Shown in pieces: positions 38,381 through 47,455 of a DNA stretch of 64,000 nt (position 1 is the first letter of the stretch; each line of letters starts with the position of its first letter). This DNA comes from Ancylobacter polymorphus. GTDB taxonomy: Bacteria; Pseudomonadota; Alphaproteobacteria; Rhizobiales; Xanthobacteraceae. Location: positions 248,001-312,000 of the forward strand of contig NZ_JAUSUI010000004.1 in NCBI RefSeq assembly GCF_030813495.1, written 5' to 3'. The notes beneath the pieces are model-generated. The model worked only from the letters and a program-made list of their open reading frames with translations. It made no database searches and was not told where the DNA came from. The translations under genes and the position numbers were made by a program.

Positions 38381-38608
38381 ATGGATTTGGCGCCCGAACA
38401 ATGCCGCGCCGCACGCGGGCTTCTCGACTGGACGCAGGAACATCTGGCCGAGCGCGCGGGCGTCTCGCGCAGCACGGTGCGCGATTTCGAGCGTCACCGC
38501 CATGTGCTCCACCGCGCCACGGAAGCGCTGCTTATCACCACGCTCGAACAGGCCGGGATTATGCTGTTGCCGCCCGGCGAGCATGGGCCGGGCGTGCGGA
38601 TACGCTAA
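38381..38608 (+). CDS. Short helix-turn-helix (Xre-type) protein
   Basis: 75 residues. A complete small Xre-type DNA-binding fold: MDLAPEQCRAARGLLDWTQE, HLAERAGVSRSTVRDFERH, then a short helix TEALLITTLEQAGIMLLPPG. This pattern is widespread as stand-alone transcription factors in Hyphomicrobiales. AAGGCA precedes the ATG at 38381. It is divergent from mrpA and might regulate it, but there is no direct evidence. It is convergent with the UvrD-like gene. Confidence 0.83.
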   Translation: MDLAPEQCRAARGLLDWTQEHLAERAGVSRSTVRDFERHRHVLHRATEALLITTLEQAGIMLLPPGEHGPGVRIR

Positions 38609-38614
38609 ACCCCG

Positions 38615-40687
38615 TTATTTCCACATCGCCCGCATCCGCGCCCCGATGTCGATGGGGGCCTGCGGCGCGGCCCGCGTTCCCGCCGGTTCCGCCATCGCCG
38701 GCGGCCAGCTCGCCATGGCGAAGCGGGAGAGGATGGTGGGCGGGATGAAGCGGGTACGCGCGGCGTAGACATGCCGGTCGCCGCGCGCGGACTGCCCATG
38801 GGTGAAGAAGCGCTGCGGCAGCATCAGATGCAGGCTGTCCTTCGCCCGCGTCATCGCGACATAGAGAAGGCGCCGTTCCTCCTCGATCTCCTCGCGCGTG
38901 CCGGTGCCGAGATCGCTGGGGATGCAGCCATCGACCGCGTTGAGCACGAAGACCGATTTCCACTCCTGCCCCTTGGCGGAATGGATGGTGGAGAGGATGA
39001 GGTAATCCTCGTCGCGGTGCGGTGGCCCGGCCTCGGCGCTGGTGGCGTCCGGCGGGTCGAGCGTCAATTCGGTGAGGAAGCGGGCGCGGGAGGGGTAGCT
39101 CGCCGCGATCTGCGCCAGTTGCACCAGATCGGCCTGCCGGCTGCCCGCATCCTCGTGCAGCCGCTCCAGCAGCGGCTCGTACCAGGCGCGCACAAGGTCA
39201 AGCTCGCCCGGCCAGCCCGCATTGTTCGCCTTCAATTCGCGCGCCAGGGCGAGGAAGGCGGGCCATTCCTGCTCGGCGCGGGCCGGGGGCGTCACCGCTT
39301 CCAGCGCCGGCAGCAGCATGCCGGCGGCGTCGACCGCGTCAAGAATGCGGCCTGCCGTGGCCGGGCCGAGGCCGGAGAGCAGGCGCAGCACGCGGAAGCC
39401 GGCGACGCGGTCGCGCGGGTTCTCGACGAAGCGCAGCACGCCGAGCACGTCCTTCACATGGGCGGAATCGAGGAATTTCAGCCCGCCGAACTTGACGAAG
39501 GGTATGTTGCGGCGGGTCAGCTCCACTTCCAGCGGTCCGCTGTGGTGGGCGGCCCGGAACAGCACGGCCTGCTGCTTCAGCGCCATGCCGTCCTCGCGGT
39601 TTTCCAGCACGCGGGTGGCGATGAAATTGGCCTGCTCGATCTCGTCGCGCACGCTCACCAGCACCGGCCGTTCGGCAGAGGTGCGCTCGGACCAGAGATT
39701 CTTGGCGTAGCGCTCGCTGGCGAAGTCGATCACCGCATTGGCGGCGGCGAGGATGGGCTGGGTGGAGCGGTAATTCTGCTCCAGCATGATGGTGTCGGCG
39801 CGGGGCGTGAAGTGGCCTGGGAAGTCGAGAATGTTGCGCACCGTCGCGGCGCGGAAGGAATAGATCGACTGCGCATCGTCGCCGACCACGGTGAGGCCGC
39901 GCCCGTCCGGCTTCAGCCCGAGCAGGATGGTGGACTGAAGCCGGTTGGTGTCCTGATATTCGTCCACCAGCACATGATCGAAGCGGCTGGCCACCGTGGC
40001 CGCCAGCGTCGGCTCGCTCATCATCTGCGCCCAGTAGAGCAGCAAATCGTCGTAATCGAGCACGTTCTGGCGCTGCTTGGCTTCGACATAGGCGGCGAAC
40101 AGCGTCTTCAACTCGCTGTTCCACCCCGCGCACCACGGAAACGCGCGGCCGATCACCTCTTCCAGCTTCTGCTCGGCATTCACCGCGCGTGAATAGATGG
40201 CGAGCAGCGTGCCCTTGGTGGGAAAGCGCTTTTCGGTGCGGCTGAAACCGAGCTCGTGACGGATGAGATTGATGAGGTCGGCGCTGTCTTCGCGGTCATG
40301 GATGGTGAAGGCGGGGTCGAGGCCGATGTCGAGCGCGTGGTCGCGCAGCAGCCGGGCGCCGATGCCGTGGAAGGTGCCCGCCCAGTTCAGCCCCTCGGTC
40401 AGTACCCGTGCTTCCGGCCCCAGCACCTTGGCAGCGATGCGCTCGACCCGCCGCGCCATCTCCGCCGCCGCCCGGCGCGAGAAGGTAAGCAGCAGGATGC
40501 GGCGTGGATCGGCACGGTTGACGATGAGGTGGGCGACGCGATGGGCCAGCGTGTCGGTCTTGCCCGAGCCGGCACCGGCGATCACCAGAAGCGGCCCGGC
40601 AAGGGTGTCGCCGGGTCCCTGGATTCCATGCTCGACCGCCCGCCGCTGCTGCGGATTGAGCGTGTCGAGATAGGCGGCGGGCTGCAT
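38615..40687 (-). CDS. UvrD/Rep-family ATP-dependent DNA helicase
   Basis: 690 residues, a superfamily 1A 3'-5' helicase. Motifs in order: Q-motif LNPQQRRAVEHG, Walker A VIAGAGSGKTDTL, motif Ia LTFSRRAAAEM, Walker B LVDEYQDTN, motif III VVGDDAQSIYSFRAA, motif IV LEQNYRST, motif V IHSAKGQEWKSVFV and motif VI RRLLYVAMTRAKD. The length is between Rep/UvrD and shorter relatives. It is likely in repair or replication restart; I do not give a symbol because UvrD, PcrA and AddA-like paralogues coexist. The C-terminus lacks a clear Tudor domain. Confidence 0.94.
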   Translation of the reverse strand: MQPAAYLDTLNPQQRRAVEHGIQGPGDTLAGPLLVIAGAGSGKTDTLAHRVAHLIVNRADPRRILLLTFSRRAAAEMARRVERIAAKVLGPEARVLTEGLNWAGTFHGIGARLLRDHALDIGLDPAFTIHDREDSADLINLIRHELGFSRTEKRFPTKGTLLAIYSRAVNAEQKLEEVIGRAFPWCAGWNSELKTLFAAYVEAKQRQNVLDYDDLLLYWAQMMSEPTLAATVASRFDHVLVDEYQDTNRLQSTILLGLKPDGRGLTVVGDDAQSIYSFRAATVRNILDFPGHFTPRADTIMLEQNYRSTQPILAAANAVIDFASERYAKNLWSERTSAERPVLVSVRDEIEQANFIATRVLENREDGMALKQQAVLFRAAHHSGPLEVELTRRNIPFVKFGGLKFLDSAHVKDVLGVLRFVENPRDRVAGFRVLRLLSGLGPATAGRILDAVDAAGMLLPALEAVTPPARAEQEWPAFLALARELKANNAGWPGELDLVRAWYEPLLERLHEDAGSRQADLVQLAQIAASYPSRARFLTELTLDPPDATSAEAGPPHRDEDYLILSTIHSAKGQEWKSVFVLNAVDGCIPSDLGTGTREEIEEERRLLYVAMTRAKDSLHLMLPQRFFTHGQSARGDRHVYAARTRFIPPTILSRFAMASWPPAMAEPAGTRAAPQAPIDIGARMRAMWK

Positions 40688-40779
40688 GGACGGGCGAATC
40701 TCCGGCGCGGATCAGCAAACCAGAGAGCACGTTTCGCGTTTTGTTCGCAACTCGGCGTGTCGCTGCCGCACGCATGAGA

Positions 40780-40810
40780 AAAGGCCGCCCCGGGGGAGTG
40801 GGCGGCCTTT
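40780..40810 (-). terminator. Rho-independent terminator of the 111-codon gene
   Basis: AAAGGCCGCCC (40780-40790) pairs with GGGCGGCCTTT (40800-40810). On the minus strand the stem is followed by TTTTC, immediately beyond the stop of the gene at 40832-41167. Confidence 0.82.
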
Positions 40811-40831
40811 CCCATGTCACGACGGCGCGGG

Positions 40832-41167
40832 TCAGCAGGGGGTCTGCGTGCTCGAGCAGTCGCGGTTGGACTTGGTGTCGCCCGGCTGGTCGGTGGTGGC
40901 GCCGACATTGTCGGTGCTGCTGGTGCCGGTGGTCGTATTCCGACCTTCCGGCGCGTTCATGCCGGAACCCGAGGTCGCGTTGGACGGAGCGCCGGTGCGG
41001 CTTTCGGTGCTGTTGGTGCCGGCATCGTTGCCCATGCCCGCGCCGGAATCCGACGCACCCGCGCTCGATGAGGAGCCACCCGTCCCGCTGGACTGGGCAA
41101 GGGCGGGGCCGCTGAGGGCGAGCATGGCGGCGAGAACGGCAGCGGAAGCTGTCTTGGCGTTGATCAT
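40832..41167 (-). CDS. Exported Ser/Gly/Thr-rich low-complexity protein
   Basis: 111 residues. A signal peptide (AAVLAAMLALSGPALAQ) precedes a mature region of only about 85 residues made of Ser, Gly, Thr, Asn and Asp, with GTGGSSSSAGASDSGAGMGN early and two cysteines at the very end (RDCSSTQTPC). AGGAGG precedes the ATG. Proteins of this composition are frequent in Hyphomicrobiales and are not functionally characterised. It is probably a periplasmic or surface filler or stress protein; this is inference only. Confidence 0.8.
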   Translation of the reverse strand: MINAKTASAAVLAAMLALSGPALAQSSGTGGSSSSAGASDSGAGMGNDAGTNSTESRTGAPSNATSGSGMNAPEGRNTTTGTSSTDNVGATTDQPGDTKSNRDCSSTQTPC

Positions 41168-41309
41168 CGGCTGTATCCTCCTGTTGAGTGAAGGAATAAG
41201 CCCGACGATCTCCCAGAGTTCCGCGACATCAACTTGTGCGGCAGCGTAGTGAGCTACCGTTCTACGGTAAATATGGGTGATCTTCCGTCAGAAGAGGTTC
41301 ATTTTAACC

Positions 41310-41339
41310 GTCCGATCCGACGATAATACCGGATCGGAC
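41310..41339. terminator. Hairpin downstream of the HdeA-like gene
   Basis: GTCCGATCC and GGATCGGAC are exact 9-base complements around a 12-base AT-rich loop. It lies 45 bases past the HdeA-like stop. There is no real T-run, so it may be a weak terminator or a regulatory hairpin upstream of the next minus-strand gene. Confidence 0.5.
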
Positions 41340-41383
41340 CCTGTAGGCCCCTGTCGCTCACGAAGGCGTGACAGCGGCGGCGC

Positions 41384-41698
41384 TCACTCGCCGAACAATT
41401 CATCGGCGGCGGTGATCAGCCCGATGGTGGGGTTGGCCGCGCAATACTCGCCGAGCTTGCCGGCATTCTCGATGAACTTCTCGGTGTCGATGACCGGCGG
41501 CGCGTCGACATCCTTGTAATAGGCGTCGAGCCAGGCCAGCGTCAGCATGATCTCGGTCTTGTCGCTTTCCAGGAACTGGCCGCAGGTGGTGGTGGAGAGG
41601 TCGATCTTCTCCGCCAGGGCGGCGTGCGGCAGGCCCGCGAGGACGGGCGCGGCGAGGGAGAGGGCGAGAAAGAGCTTTCTCAGGACGGGCTTTCGCAT
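41384..41698 (-). CDS. HdeA-like acid-stress chaperone family protein
   Basis: 104 residues with a signal peptide (LFLALSLAAPVLAGLPHAALA). The mature part follows the HdeA/HdeB layout: a first Cys in TTCGQFLESDKTEI, the Trp-centred LAWLDAYYKD helix, and a second Cys in LGEYCAANP. These two Cys would form the family disulfide. HdeA-type proteins protect periplasmic clients in acid. Similarity is by pattern; the function in this species is not shown. The start codon lacks a strong ribosome site. Confidence 0.72.
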   Translation of the reverse strand: MRKPVLRKLFLALSLAAPVLAGLPHAALAEKIDLSTTTCGQFLESDKTEIMLTLAWLDAYYKDVDAPPVIDTEKFIENAGKLGEYCAANPTIGLITAADELFGE

Positions 41699-41772
41699 GG
41701 AGAACCTGCGCAGTGGAGGGCACGGCGGACGCTACCATGCCACCGTGCCGCGCGCCACGCCGTCCCCCGTGC

Positions 41773-42078
41773 TCAGCCGCGCTTGCGCACGAATTCCGTG
41801 CGCAGCACCAGCCCCTTGATCGCCTCGTGCCGGCAATCGATTTCCTCCGGGTTGTCGGTGAGGCGAATGGTCTTGATGACCGTGCCCTGCTTCAGCGTCT
41901 GGCCGGCGCCCTTCACCTTCAGGTCCTTGATCAGCACGACGGAATCACCGTCGGCGAGCCGGTTGCCGGAGGCGTCGCGCACCTCAAGCGCGGCCGCGGC
42001 GGCCGCCTTCACCTCGGAGGCCGGACGCCATTCGCCGGTGGCTTCGTCATAGACATAGGAATCGTCGTCATCGGCCAT
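41773..42078 (-). CDS. PhnA/YjdM-family protein lacking the zinc ribbon
   Basis: 101 residues. The C-terminal PhnA domain is intact (VRDASGNRLADGDSVVLIKDLKVKG, ending HEAIKGLVLRTEFVRK). The N-terminus, which in E. coli YjdM is a four-Cys zinc ribbon, is replaced by an acidic MADDDDSYVYDEATGEW; no cysteines remain there. The name alkylphosphonate protein is historic; the role is unknown. The ATG at 42078 follows GGGAGG; a longer upstream frame is a shadow. It is downstream of ilvD, after the terminator. Confidence 0.88.
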   Translation of the reverse strand: MADDDDSYVYDEATGEWRPASEVKAAAAAALEVRDASGNRLADGDSVVLIKDLKVKGAGQTLKQGTVIKTIRLTDNPEEIDCRHEAIKGLVLRTEFVRKRG

Positions 42079-42112
42079 GTCGGCCTCCCTGCGGGATCGT
42101 GAAGGGGGATGC

Positions 42113-42142
42113 AAAAAGGCGGAGCCTGCGGCCCCGCCTCCG
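42113..42142 (-). terminator. Rho-independent terminator of ilvD
   Basis: On the minus strand AGGCGGGGCC pairs with GGCTCCGCCT (one G-T wobble) around a short GCA loop and is followed by TTTTT. It lies 37 bases past the ilvD stop. Confidence 0.8.
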
Positions 42143-42178
42143 TTTCGTCTGCCGGCCTTGTGCCGCGCGATCGGCCGC

Positions 42179-44011
42179 TCAGGGCACCTGACGCACGGCG
42201 CCCTTGGCGGCGCTGGTGGCGAGCGCGGCATAGGCCCTGAGGGCGGTGGTGACGTTGCGCTTGCGCGGCGCCGCCGGCACCCAGCCCTTGGCCTGCTGCT
42301 CCTCGCGGCGGGCGGCAAGTTCGGCCTCATCCACGGCGAGGTGGATGCGGCGGTTGGGGATGTCGATCTCGATCACGTCGCCCTCACGCACCAGCCCGAC
42401 CGTGCCGCCCTCCGCCGCTTCCGGCGAGACATGGCCGATGGACAGGCCCGAGGAGCCGCCGGAGAAGCGGCCATCGGTGACGAGCGCGCAGGCCTTGCCG
42501 AGACCCTTCGACTTCAGATAGCTCGTGGGGTAGAGCATTTCCTGCATGCCCGGCCCGCCGCGCGGCCCCTCATAGCGGATGAGCACGATCTGGCCGGGCT
42601 TCACCCGGTTGCCGAGAATGGCGGACACCGCGTCGTCCTGGCTCTCAAACACGGTGGCGGTGCCGGTGAATTTGAGGATGCTCTCGTCCACGCCCGCCGT
42701 CTTCACGATGCAGCCATCCTCGGCGAGATTGCCGAACAGAACGGCGAGGCCGCCATCCCTGGAATAGGCATGCGCGGCGTCGCGGATGACGCCGGCTTCG
42801 CGGTCGAGGTCGAGATCGTCCCAGCGGCGGGACTGGCTGAACGCCACCTGCGTCGGCACCCCGCCCGGTGCCGCACGGTAGAAGGTCTGCACCTGCTCGC
42901 TCTTGGTCCGCACCACATCCCAGCGCTCCAGCGCGTCGCCCAGCGTGGGGGCGTGGACGGTCGGCAGATCGGTGTGGATGAGGCCGGCGCGGTCGAGCTC
43001 GCCGAGAATGGCCATGATGCCGCCGGCGCGGTGCACGTCTTCCATGTGAATGTTGGCGACCGCCGGGGCCACCTTGCACAGCACCGGCACGCGGCGCGAC
43101 AGCCGGTCGATATCGGCCATGGTGAAGGGCACCTCGCCCTCATGCGCGGCGGCGAGCAGGTGCAGCACCGTGTTGGTGGAGCCGCCCATGGAGATGTCGA
43201 GCGTCATGGCGTTCTCGAACGCCTTGAACGAGGCGACCGCGCGCGGCAGCACGCTGGCGTCCTCCTGCTCGTAATAGCGGCGGGCGAGATCGACGATGAG
43301 ATGGCCGGCCTCGACGAACAGCCGCTCGCGATCGGCATGGGTGGCGAGCACCGAGCCATTGCCCGGCAAAGCGAGGCCCAGCGCCTCGGTGAGGCAGTTC
43401 ATGGAATTGGCGGTGAACATGCCGGAGCAGGAGCCGCAGGTCGGGCAGGCCGAACGCTCCATCACCGTCACATCCGCGTCGCTCACCCGGTCGTCGGCGG
43501 CGGCGACCATGGCGTCGATGAGGTCCACCTTCTTCTCGCCGGTGGAGAGCAGCACCTTGCCCGCCTCCATCGGCCCGCCGGAAACGAAGACGGCCGGAAT
43601 ATTGAGCCGCAGCGCCGCCATCAGCATGCCGGGCGTGATCTTGTCGCAATTGGAGATGCAGACCATGGCGTCGGCGCAATGGGCGTTGACCATATACTCC
43701 ACGCTGTCGGCGATGATCTCGCGCGAGGGCAGCGAATAGAGCATGCCGTCATGGCCCATGGCGATGCCGTCATCCACCGCAATGGTGTTGAATTCCTTGG
43801 CGACGCCGCCCGCCTTCTCGATCTCCCGCGCCACCAGCTGGCCGAGATCCTTCAGGTGGACATGGCCGGGCACGAACTGGGTGAAGGAGTTGACCACGGC
43901 GATGATCGGCTTGCCGAAATCGCCATCCTTCATGCCGGTGGCGCGCCAGAGGCCGCGGGCTCCGGCCATGTTGCGGCCATGGGTGGACGTGCGCGAGCGA
44001 TAGGCGGGCAT
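42179..44011 (-). CDS. ilvD: Dihydroxy-acid dehydratase
   Basis: 610 residues, the E. coli IlvD length. It dehydrates 2,3-dihydroxy acids in valine, leucine and isoleucine synthesis. Iron-sulfur ligands are seen in [15 protein letters not shown] and [16 protein letters not shown], with [14 protein letters not shown] near the start and [20 protein letters not shown] late. TGGAGG precedes the ATG. No leader peptide or attenuator is seen in the 98 bases upstream. The gene stands alone, with its own terminator. Confidence 0.98.
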   Translation of the reverse strand: MPAYRSRTSTHGRNMAGARGLWRATGMKDGDFGKPIIAVVNSFTQFVPGHVHLKDLGQLVAREIEKAGGVAKEFNTIAVDDGIAMGHDGMLYSLPSREIIADSVEYMVNAHCADAMVCISNCDKITPGMLMAALRLNIPAVFVSGGPMEAGKVLLSTGEKKVDLIDAMVAAADDRVSDADVTVMERSACPTCGSCSGMFTANSMNCLTEALGLALPGNGSVLATHADRERLFVEAGHLIVDLARRYYEQEDASVLPRAVASFKAFENAMTLDISMGGSTNTVLHLLAAAHEGEVPFTMADIDRLSRRVPVLCKVAPAVANIHMEDVHRAGGIMAILGELDRAGLIHTDLPTVHAPTLGDALERWDVVRTKSEQVQTFYRAAPGGVPTQVAFSQSRRWDDLDLDREAGVIRDAAHAYSRDGGLAVLFGNLAEDGCIVKTAGVDESILKFTGTATVFESQDDAVSAILGNRVKPGQIVLIRYEGPRGGPGMQEMLYPTSYLKSKGLGKACALVTDGRFSGGSSGLSIGHVSPEAAEGGTVGLVREGDVIEIDIPNRRIHLAVDEAELAARREEQQAKGWVPAAPRKRNVTTALRAYAALATSAAKGAVRQVP

Positions 44012-44109
44012 GGAATTCCTCCAAACTCTTTGCCGCGCTTATGCCCCCCGTGCGCGTATCGCGCAACCGTCTCGCCGTTGTGGTGGGCCGCGTGGGTCGG
44101 TGGCGGGGC

Positions 44110-44418
44110 TCACCGCCAGCGGATGCGCCGCTCGCGGCATTCCTGACCGACGAGGCATTGCGGATCGTCGCGCGTGGGAATCCAGGCGGGCCTGGAGCGC
44201 TGCGATTGGCAATAGCTGGGATTGGTGACGTAGCGGTCGAAAAGGTCCGGCCCGGTCCGGATCACCACCGCCCCCTCGCGCGCGACCAGCGCCCGCGCCT
44301 GGGCGCAGCTCATGGTCAGCGAGTTCGGCATCGCCTGCGCGGAGGCGGGAAGCGGGAGGAGCAGGCTGGTAGCGATGGCGGATGCCGAAAGGGCGGGTGT
44401 GGCAAACATAGGTTTCAT
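44110..44418 (-). CDS. Small exported protein of unknown function
   Basis: 102 residues. A signal peptide (MKPMFATPALSASAIATSLL, then ending LPASAQA) is followed by CAQARALVAREGAVVIRTGP, LFDRYVTNPSYCQSQ and QCLVGQECRERRIRW. Four cysteines in the mature part suggest two disulfides. I recall similar Hyphomicrobiales periplasmic proteins with the GAVVxxTGPxxxDRYV pattern, all uncharacterised. The ATG at 44418 gives a proper signal; 31 upstream in-frame residues do not belong. It is upstream of ilvD in the same direction. Confidence 0.78.
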   Translation of the reverse strand: MKPMFATPALSASAIATSLLLPLPASAQAMPNSLTMSCAQARALVAREGAVVIRTGPDLFDRYVTNPSYCQSQRSRPAWIPTRDDPQCLVGQECRERRIRWR

Positions 44419-44568
44419 GATCGGGCCTCGGCGGCGCGCTCTCCGGCGGCGGGGCGCTTCGCCCTCGGAAATGACGCGGCCGCGCCGGCGGTCAAGGCCG
44501 GAGGGGACCACGACGCCGTGAGGAGCGCCCCGCTGCCATGGCGCCCGCCGCCCGTCGCGAAAAGCCTT

Positions 44569-45726
44569 TCAGCTGCCGCCCCGGCCCTTGAGCGTCACGA
44601 ACAGGGTGAAGGCGCCGCAGATGGCGGCGGTGAAGAAGGCGAGGCCGTGCAGGGTGGCGTTCATCGCGAAGCCCGCCAGCAGCGGCCCGAGCAGCGCGCC
44701 GAGCCCCCACATCAGCCCCATGGCGGCATAGATGCCGACGAGTTCCGACCCCTTGAAGCGGCTGCCGACCAAAGTGAGCATGATGGTGTAGATGCCGACA
44801 AAGGCGCCGCCCCAGAGGAACAGCAGCGTATAGGTGGCGATCTCGTTCTGCAGGGCGAACGGCCAGGCCAGCGCGCCCAGCATGGAGGCGGCGGCGAGCG
44901 CGATCACCAGCTTCACCCGGTCCAACTTGTCGCCGAGCCAGCCGATGGGCAGTTGCAGCAGGATGGCGCCGATCATCATGCACGACATCAGCCGTGTGGC
45001 CCCGCTCTCCTCCCAGCCGAGATTGACGGCATAGATGGCGAGGAAGGACAGACCGGCGGTCTCGATCGCCGCGTTCAGCATCACCGCGGAAATGGCGACC
45101 GGCGCCAGACGGATGAAGCGCAGCGGGCTGCCCGTGGCGGGTTCATCGAACACCGGCGCCTGCACCTTCGGCGAGGCGATGAACCCGGCGGCGACCAGCG
45201 AAATGCCGGCGCCGACGAGATAGGGCAGGGCCCCGCCCGAGCCGACGACGGAGAGGATCAGCGGCCCGAGGGCGAAACCGACCGAGAGCGCGGCGGTGTA
45301 GGCCGCCATGGCGCGGGCGCGGGTGGATTCGGTGCTCAGGCTGTTGGTCCAGGTCTCTGAGAGCACGAACAGGATCTCCGACGCCATGCCGAGCACGAGG
45401 CGCAACGGAAACCACAGCCAGATCAGCGGGATGGCCGGGAAGGCACTCAGCACCAGCGCCGCCACCACCAGGGCGATGATGACCAGCCGGCGTATGCCGA
45501 AAAACGCGACGATGCGCGGCAGGATCATCGCGGTGACGAGCACGCCGACCGCGTGCATGGCCGCATTAGCCCCGATCAGGCTCTCGCTCAGGCCGCGCGC
45601 GGTCAGGTCGAGCGCGATCAGCGCCGCGCTCAGGCTGTAGGTGAGCCCGAACATCATGGCGGTCATGATGACGGCGCCGCGCGCGAGCAGGCTGGCGGGG
45701 TGTTCGGCGGAAACCGGCGTCGTCAT
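44569..45726 (-). CDS. MFS transporter (YcaD-like)
   Basis: 385 residues with twelve predicted membrane segments. Signature-like positions are LRLVLGMASEILFVLSETWTNS and the second-half GWLGDKLDRVKLVIALAAAS, the usual G-x-x-x-D-R/K loop. The arrangement resembles YcaD-type proteins of unknown substrate. Its ATG overlaps the stop of the HdeD-like gene by four bases (ATGA), so the two are translated in series. Confidence 0.9.
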   Translation of the reverse strand: MTTPVSAEHPASLLARGAVIMTAMMFGLTYSLSAALIALDLTARGLSESLIGANAAMHAVGVLVTAMILPRIVAFFGIRRLVIIALVVAALVLSAFPAIPLIWLWFPLRLVLGMASEILFVLSETWTNSLSTESTRARAMAAYTAALSVGFALGPLILSVVGSGGALPYLVGAGISLVAAGFIASPKVQAPVFDEPATGSPLRFIRLAPVAISAVMLNAAIETAGLSFLAIYAVNLGWEESGATRLMSCMMIGAILLQLPIGWLGDKLDRVKLVIALAAASMLGALAWPFALQNEIATYTLLFLWGGAFVGIYTIMLTLVGSRFKGSELVGIYAAMGLMWGLGALLGPLLAGFAMNATLHGLAFFTAAICGAFTLFVTLKGRGGS

Positions 45727-47057
45727 GCGGGGCGAACCTCGTTGCCATCCATCGGGCCGTGCCGGCCCCGCTTGAGAAAGCCGAGCAGGCGCGTGCTCCA
45801 GGCGACATCGCCCTGTTCGACGATCCGCGCCAGGGTGCGGGCATAGTCCAGCACCAGACCCGGCGTCCAGGTCGCCGAATGGGCCCGGGTGCGGATCATC
45901 GCCGCCACCCAGATATCGGGATTGGACAGCAGGCTGAGGAGGCGCAGCCAGGGGAAGCGGCTCGCCAGCGCGCCTTCGAGCGCGGCGTCGAGCGCCTGCG
46001 CCACCACCACGGAGCAGTTGCGGTTGGTGAGATTATACGTGTCGTCCTGCTTGTAGCCGGCCCAGAACACCCTCAGGCGGCGCGGGCTGTAAATGCGGAA
46101 TTCGACATTCTGGTCCGCCGGGCACCACCAGTCCGACTCATAGGCATAGGAAGGCTGGAAGCGGCCCTTGAGGTCGTTTTCGCCGCTGGCGCGCAGCGAG
46201 GCGATAAAGTCGCCGCTGGAGCGCTCCACCTCCATGGCGGGGTAATGGCTGATATAGAGGTCCGGCGGCATTTCCAGCGCGGCGTGGCCGGTGGAGATCA
46301 CCCCGTGCCCATCGACGGCGGCGATGTAGCGGTCGACCAGCAGCCGCCGCTCCGGCGCATAGGCGGAGCCGACCGGCGTCCACACATGCACGATCATCGG
46401 CTGTTCCGGCGCCGGCTCGTCGCCGGCGTCGATCATGACAGGGGCGTTGTCGTACCAGCCGCGCCCGCCGAAGATGGGCAGGGCGAGAATGGCCGCTTCG
46501 CTTTCCAGCGTGCGGAACATGAAGCCGATGCGCAGCAGCAGCCAGCCCGACAGTGCCAGCAGCAGGGCGATACAGAAGGGGATGTTGCGGTTATGCGGCA
46601 GCGGCCATTCCGTGATGATGAGCCCCGCCACCGCGATTTCCAGCGCGCCGATCAGCGCCATCGTCCGCCAGCCGGAAAAACGCACCACCAGCCCGGTGGC
46701 GATCCGCCCGATGCCGTCGAGCGCGAAAGCGAGGCCGAACAGCAGGGCGAGCGCCCATTCGGTCGAGACCGGCGGCTGGATGATGAGCACCCCCAGCAGC
46801 ATCAGCGCGGCGGCCTTCAGGAAGAGCAGCGACCGCGCCGCCCCGCGCATCCGCCCCAGCAGGACCAGCAGCGCCGCCAGCCCGTTGACGATGAAGATGA
46901 GGCCCAGAGCCTCGCGCGTGACAAAGGTGACGCCATCCGATGCGTCGATGGCCAGCAGGGTGGCGAGCGTCACGAGGACCCCGCCGAGAATCGCGATGAC
47001 ATACCACCGGGCACGGAACGAGGGCGCACCGATGAGAAGAAAGCACAGTTTGAGCAT
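45723..47057 (-). CDS. HdeD-like membrane domain fused to a possible permuted papain-like domain
   Basis: About 444 residues. The N-terminal 190 form six helices of the HdeD/DUF308 type (GLIFIVNGLAALLVLLGRMR, GLAFALDGIGRIATGLVVRF). The soluble C-terminal half has GHGVISTGHAALEMPPDLYI and, about 110 residues later, YNLTNRNCSVVVAQALDAAL. A His before a Cys in these settings is the order of circularly permuted NlpC/LRAT-like folds. This is inference from pattern. It is coupled to the MFS gene by an ATGA overlap. I chose the ATG at 47057; no strong ribosome site is visible. Confidence 0.75.
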   Translation of the reverse strand: MLKLCFLLIGAPSFRARWYVIAILGGVLVTLATLLAIDASDGVTFVTREALGLIFIVNGLAALLVLLGRMRGAARSLLFLKAAALMLLGVLIIQPPVSTEWALALLFGLAFALDGIGRIATGLVVRFSGWRTMALIGALEIAVAGLIITEWPLPHNRNIPFCIALLLALSGWLLLRIGFMFRTLESEAAILALPIFGGRGWYDNAPVMIDAGDEPAPEQPMIVHVWTPVGSAYAPERRLLVDRYIAAVDGHGVISTGHAALEMPPDLYISHYPAMEVERSSGDFIASLRASGENDLKGRFQPSYAYESDWWCPADQNVEFRIYSPRRLRVFWAGYKQDDTYNLTNRNCSVVVAQALDAALEGALASRFPWLRLLSLLSNPDIWVAAMIRTRAHSATWTPGLVLDYARTLARIVEQGDVAWSTRLLGFLKRGRHGPMDGNEVRPA

Positions 47058-47232
47058 GGAAGAGGATGTAGACCCAACGCGAAGGCCGGCACAGTGCCAT
47101 TTTGCCGCCGGCATTGGAAGCGGCGGGTTGGGGAGGGGGTGGGGAGCGAGCGAAGAGCGGCGCGCATTGGGGGTTTCGTTGGGGGGGCACCGACCGGATC
47201 GTTGCGCAGCCCCACTAACCTGTTGAGCGATT

Positions 47233-47308
47233 TGGTGGGCCCGGCAGGACTCGAACCTGCAACCAGACCGTTATGAGCGGTCGGCTCTAACCATTGAGCT
47301 ACAGGCCC
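47233..47308 (-). tRNA. tRNA-Ile with CAT anticodon (lysidine-modified type)
   Basis: A 76-base tRNA with encoded CCA. The acceptor stem GGGCCTG pairs with CGGGCCC, discriminator A. The T arm carries GGTTCGAGTCC, and the D arm AGCTCAATGGTTAGAGC. The anticodon loop is CTCATAA on a GACCG/CGGTC stem. The CTCATAA loop and lack of initiator features identify the minor isoleucine tRNA, whose C34 is changed to lysidine by TilS so that it reads AUA, rather than a Met tRNA. Confidence 0.93.
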
Positions 47309-47415
47309 GGCCGGCGGCGCGCGGTGGCGCGGCGGGCGGGGGAAACTAGCAAAGCGTGGCGTCGGCGCCAACCGCCTTGCACCGGTCGTCCACCCCGGCG
47401 TCCAGCGGGACGGGT

Positions 47416-47455
47416 GCCTTCCCCGGCGCGTGGCATGGGCAGCGCCGGGGAAGGC
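47416..47455. other. Isolated 14-bp perfect hairpin upstream of both tRNA and SIMPL gene
   Basis: GCCTTCCCCGGCGC and GCGCCGGGGAAGGC pair exactly around a 12-base loop. It lies between the divergent tRNA-Ile and SIMPL genes, so it is not a terminator for either. It is unexplained: perhaps a repeat copy, or a terminator for an unseen transcript. Confidence 0.6.

Noticed and set aside
47233-47308. tRNA-Met
   Set aside because: The CAT anticodon is shared, but the CTCATAA loop and stem pattern fit the lysidine-type isoleucine tRNA.
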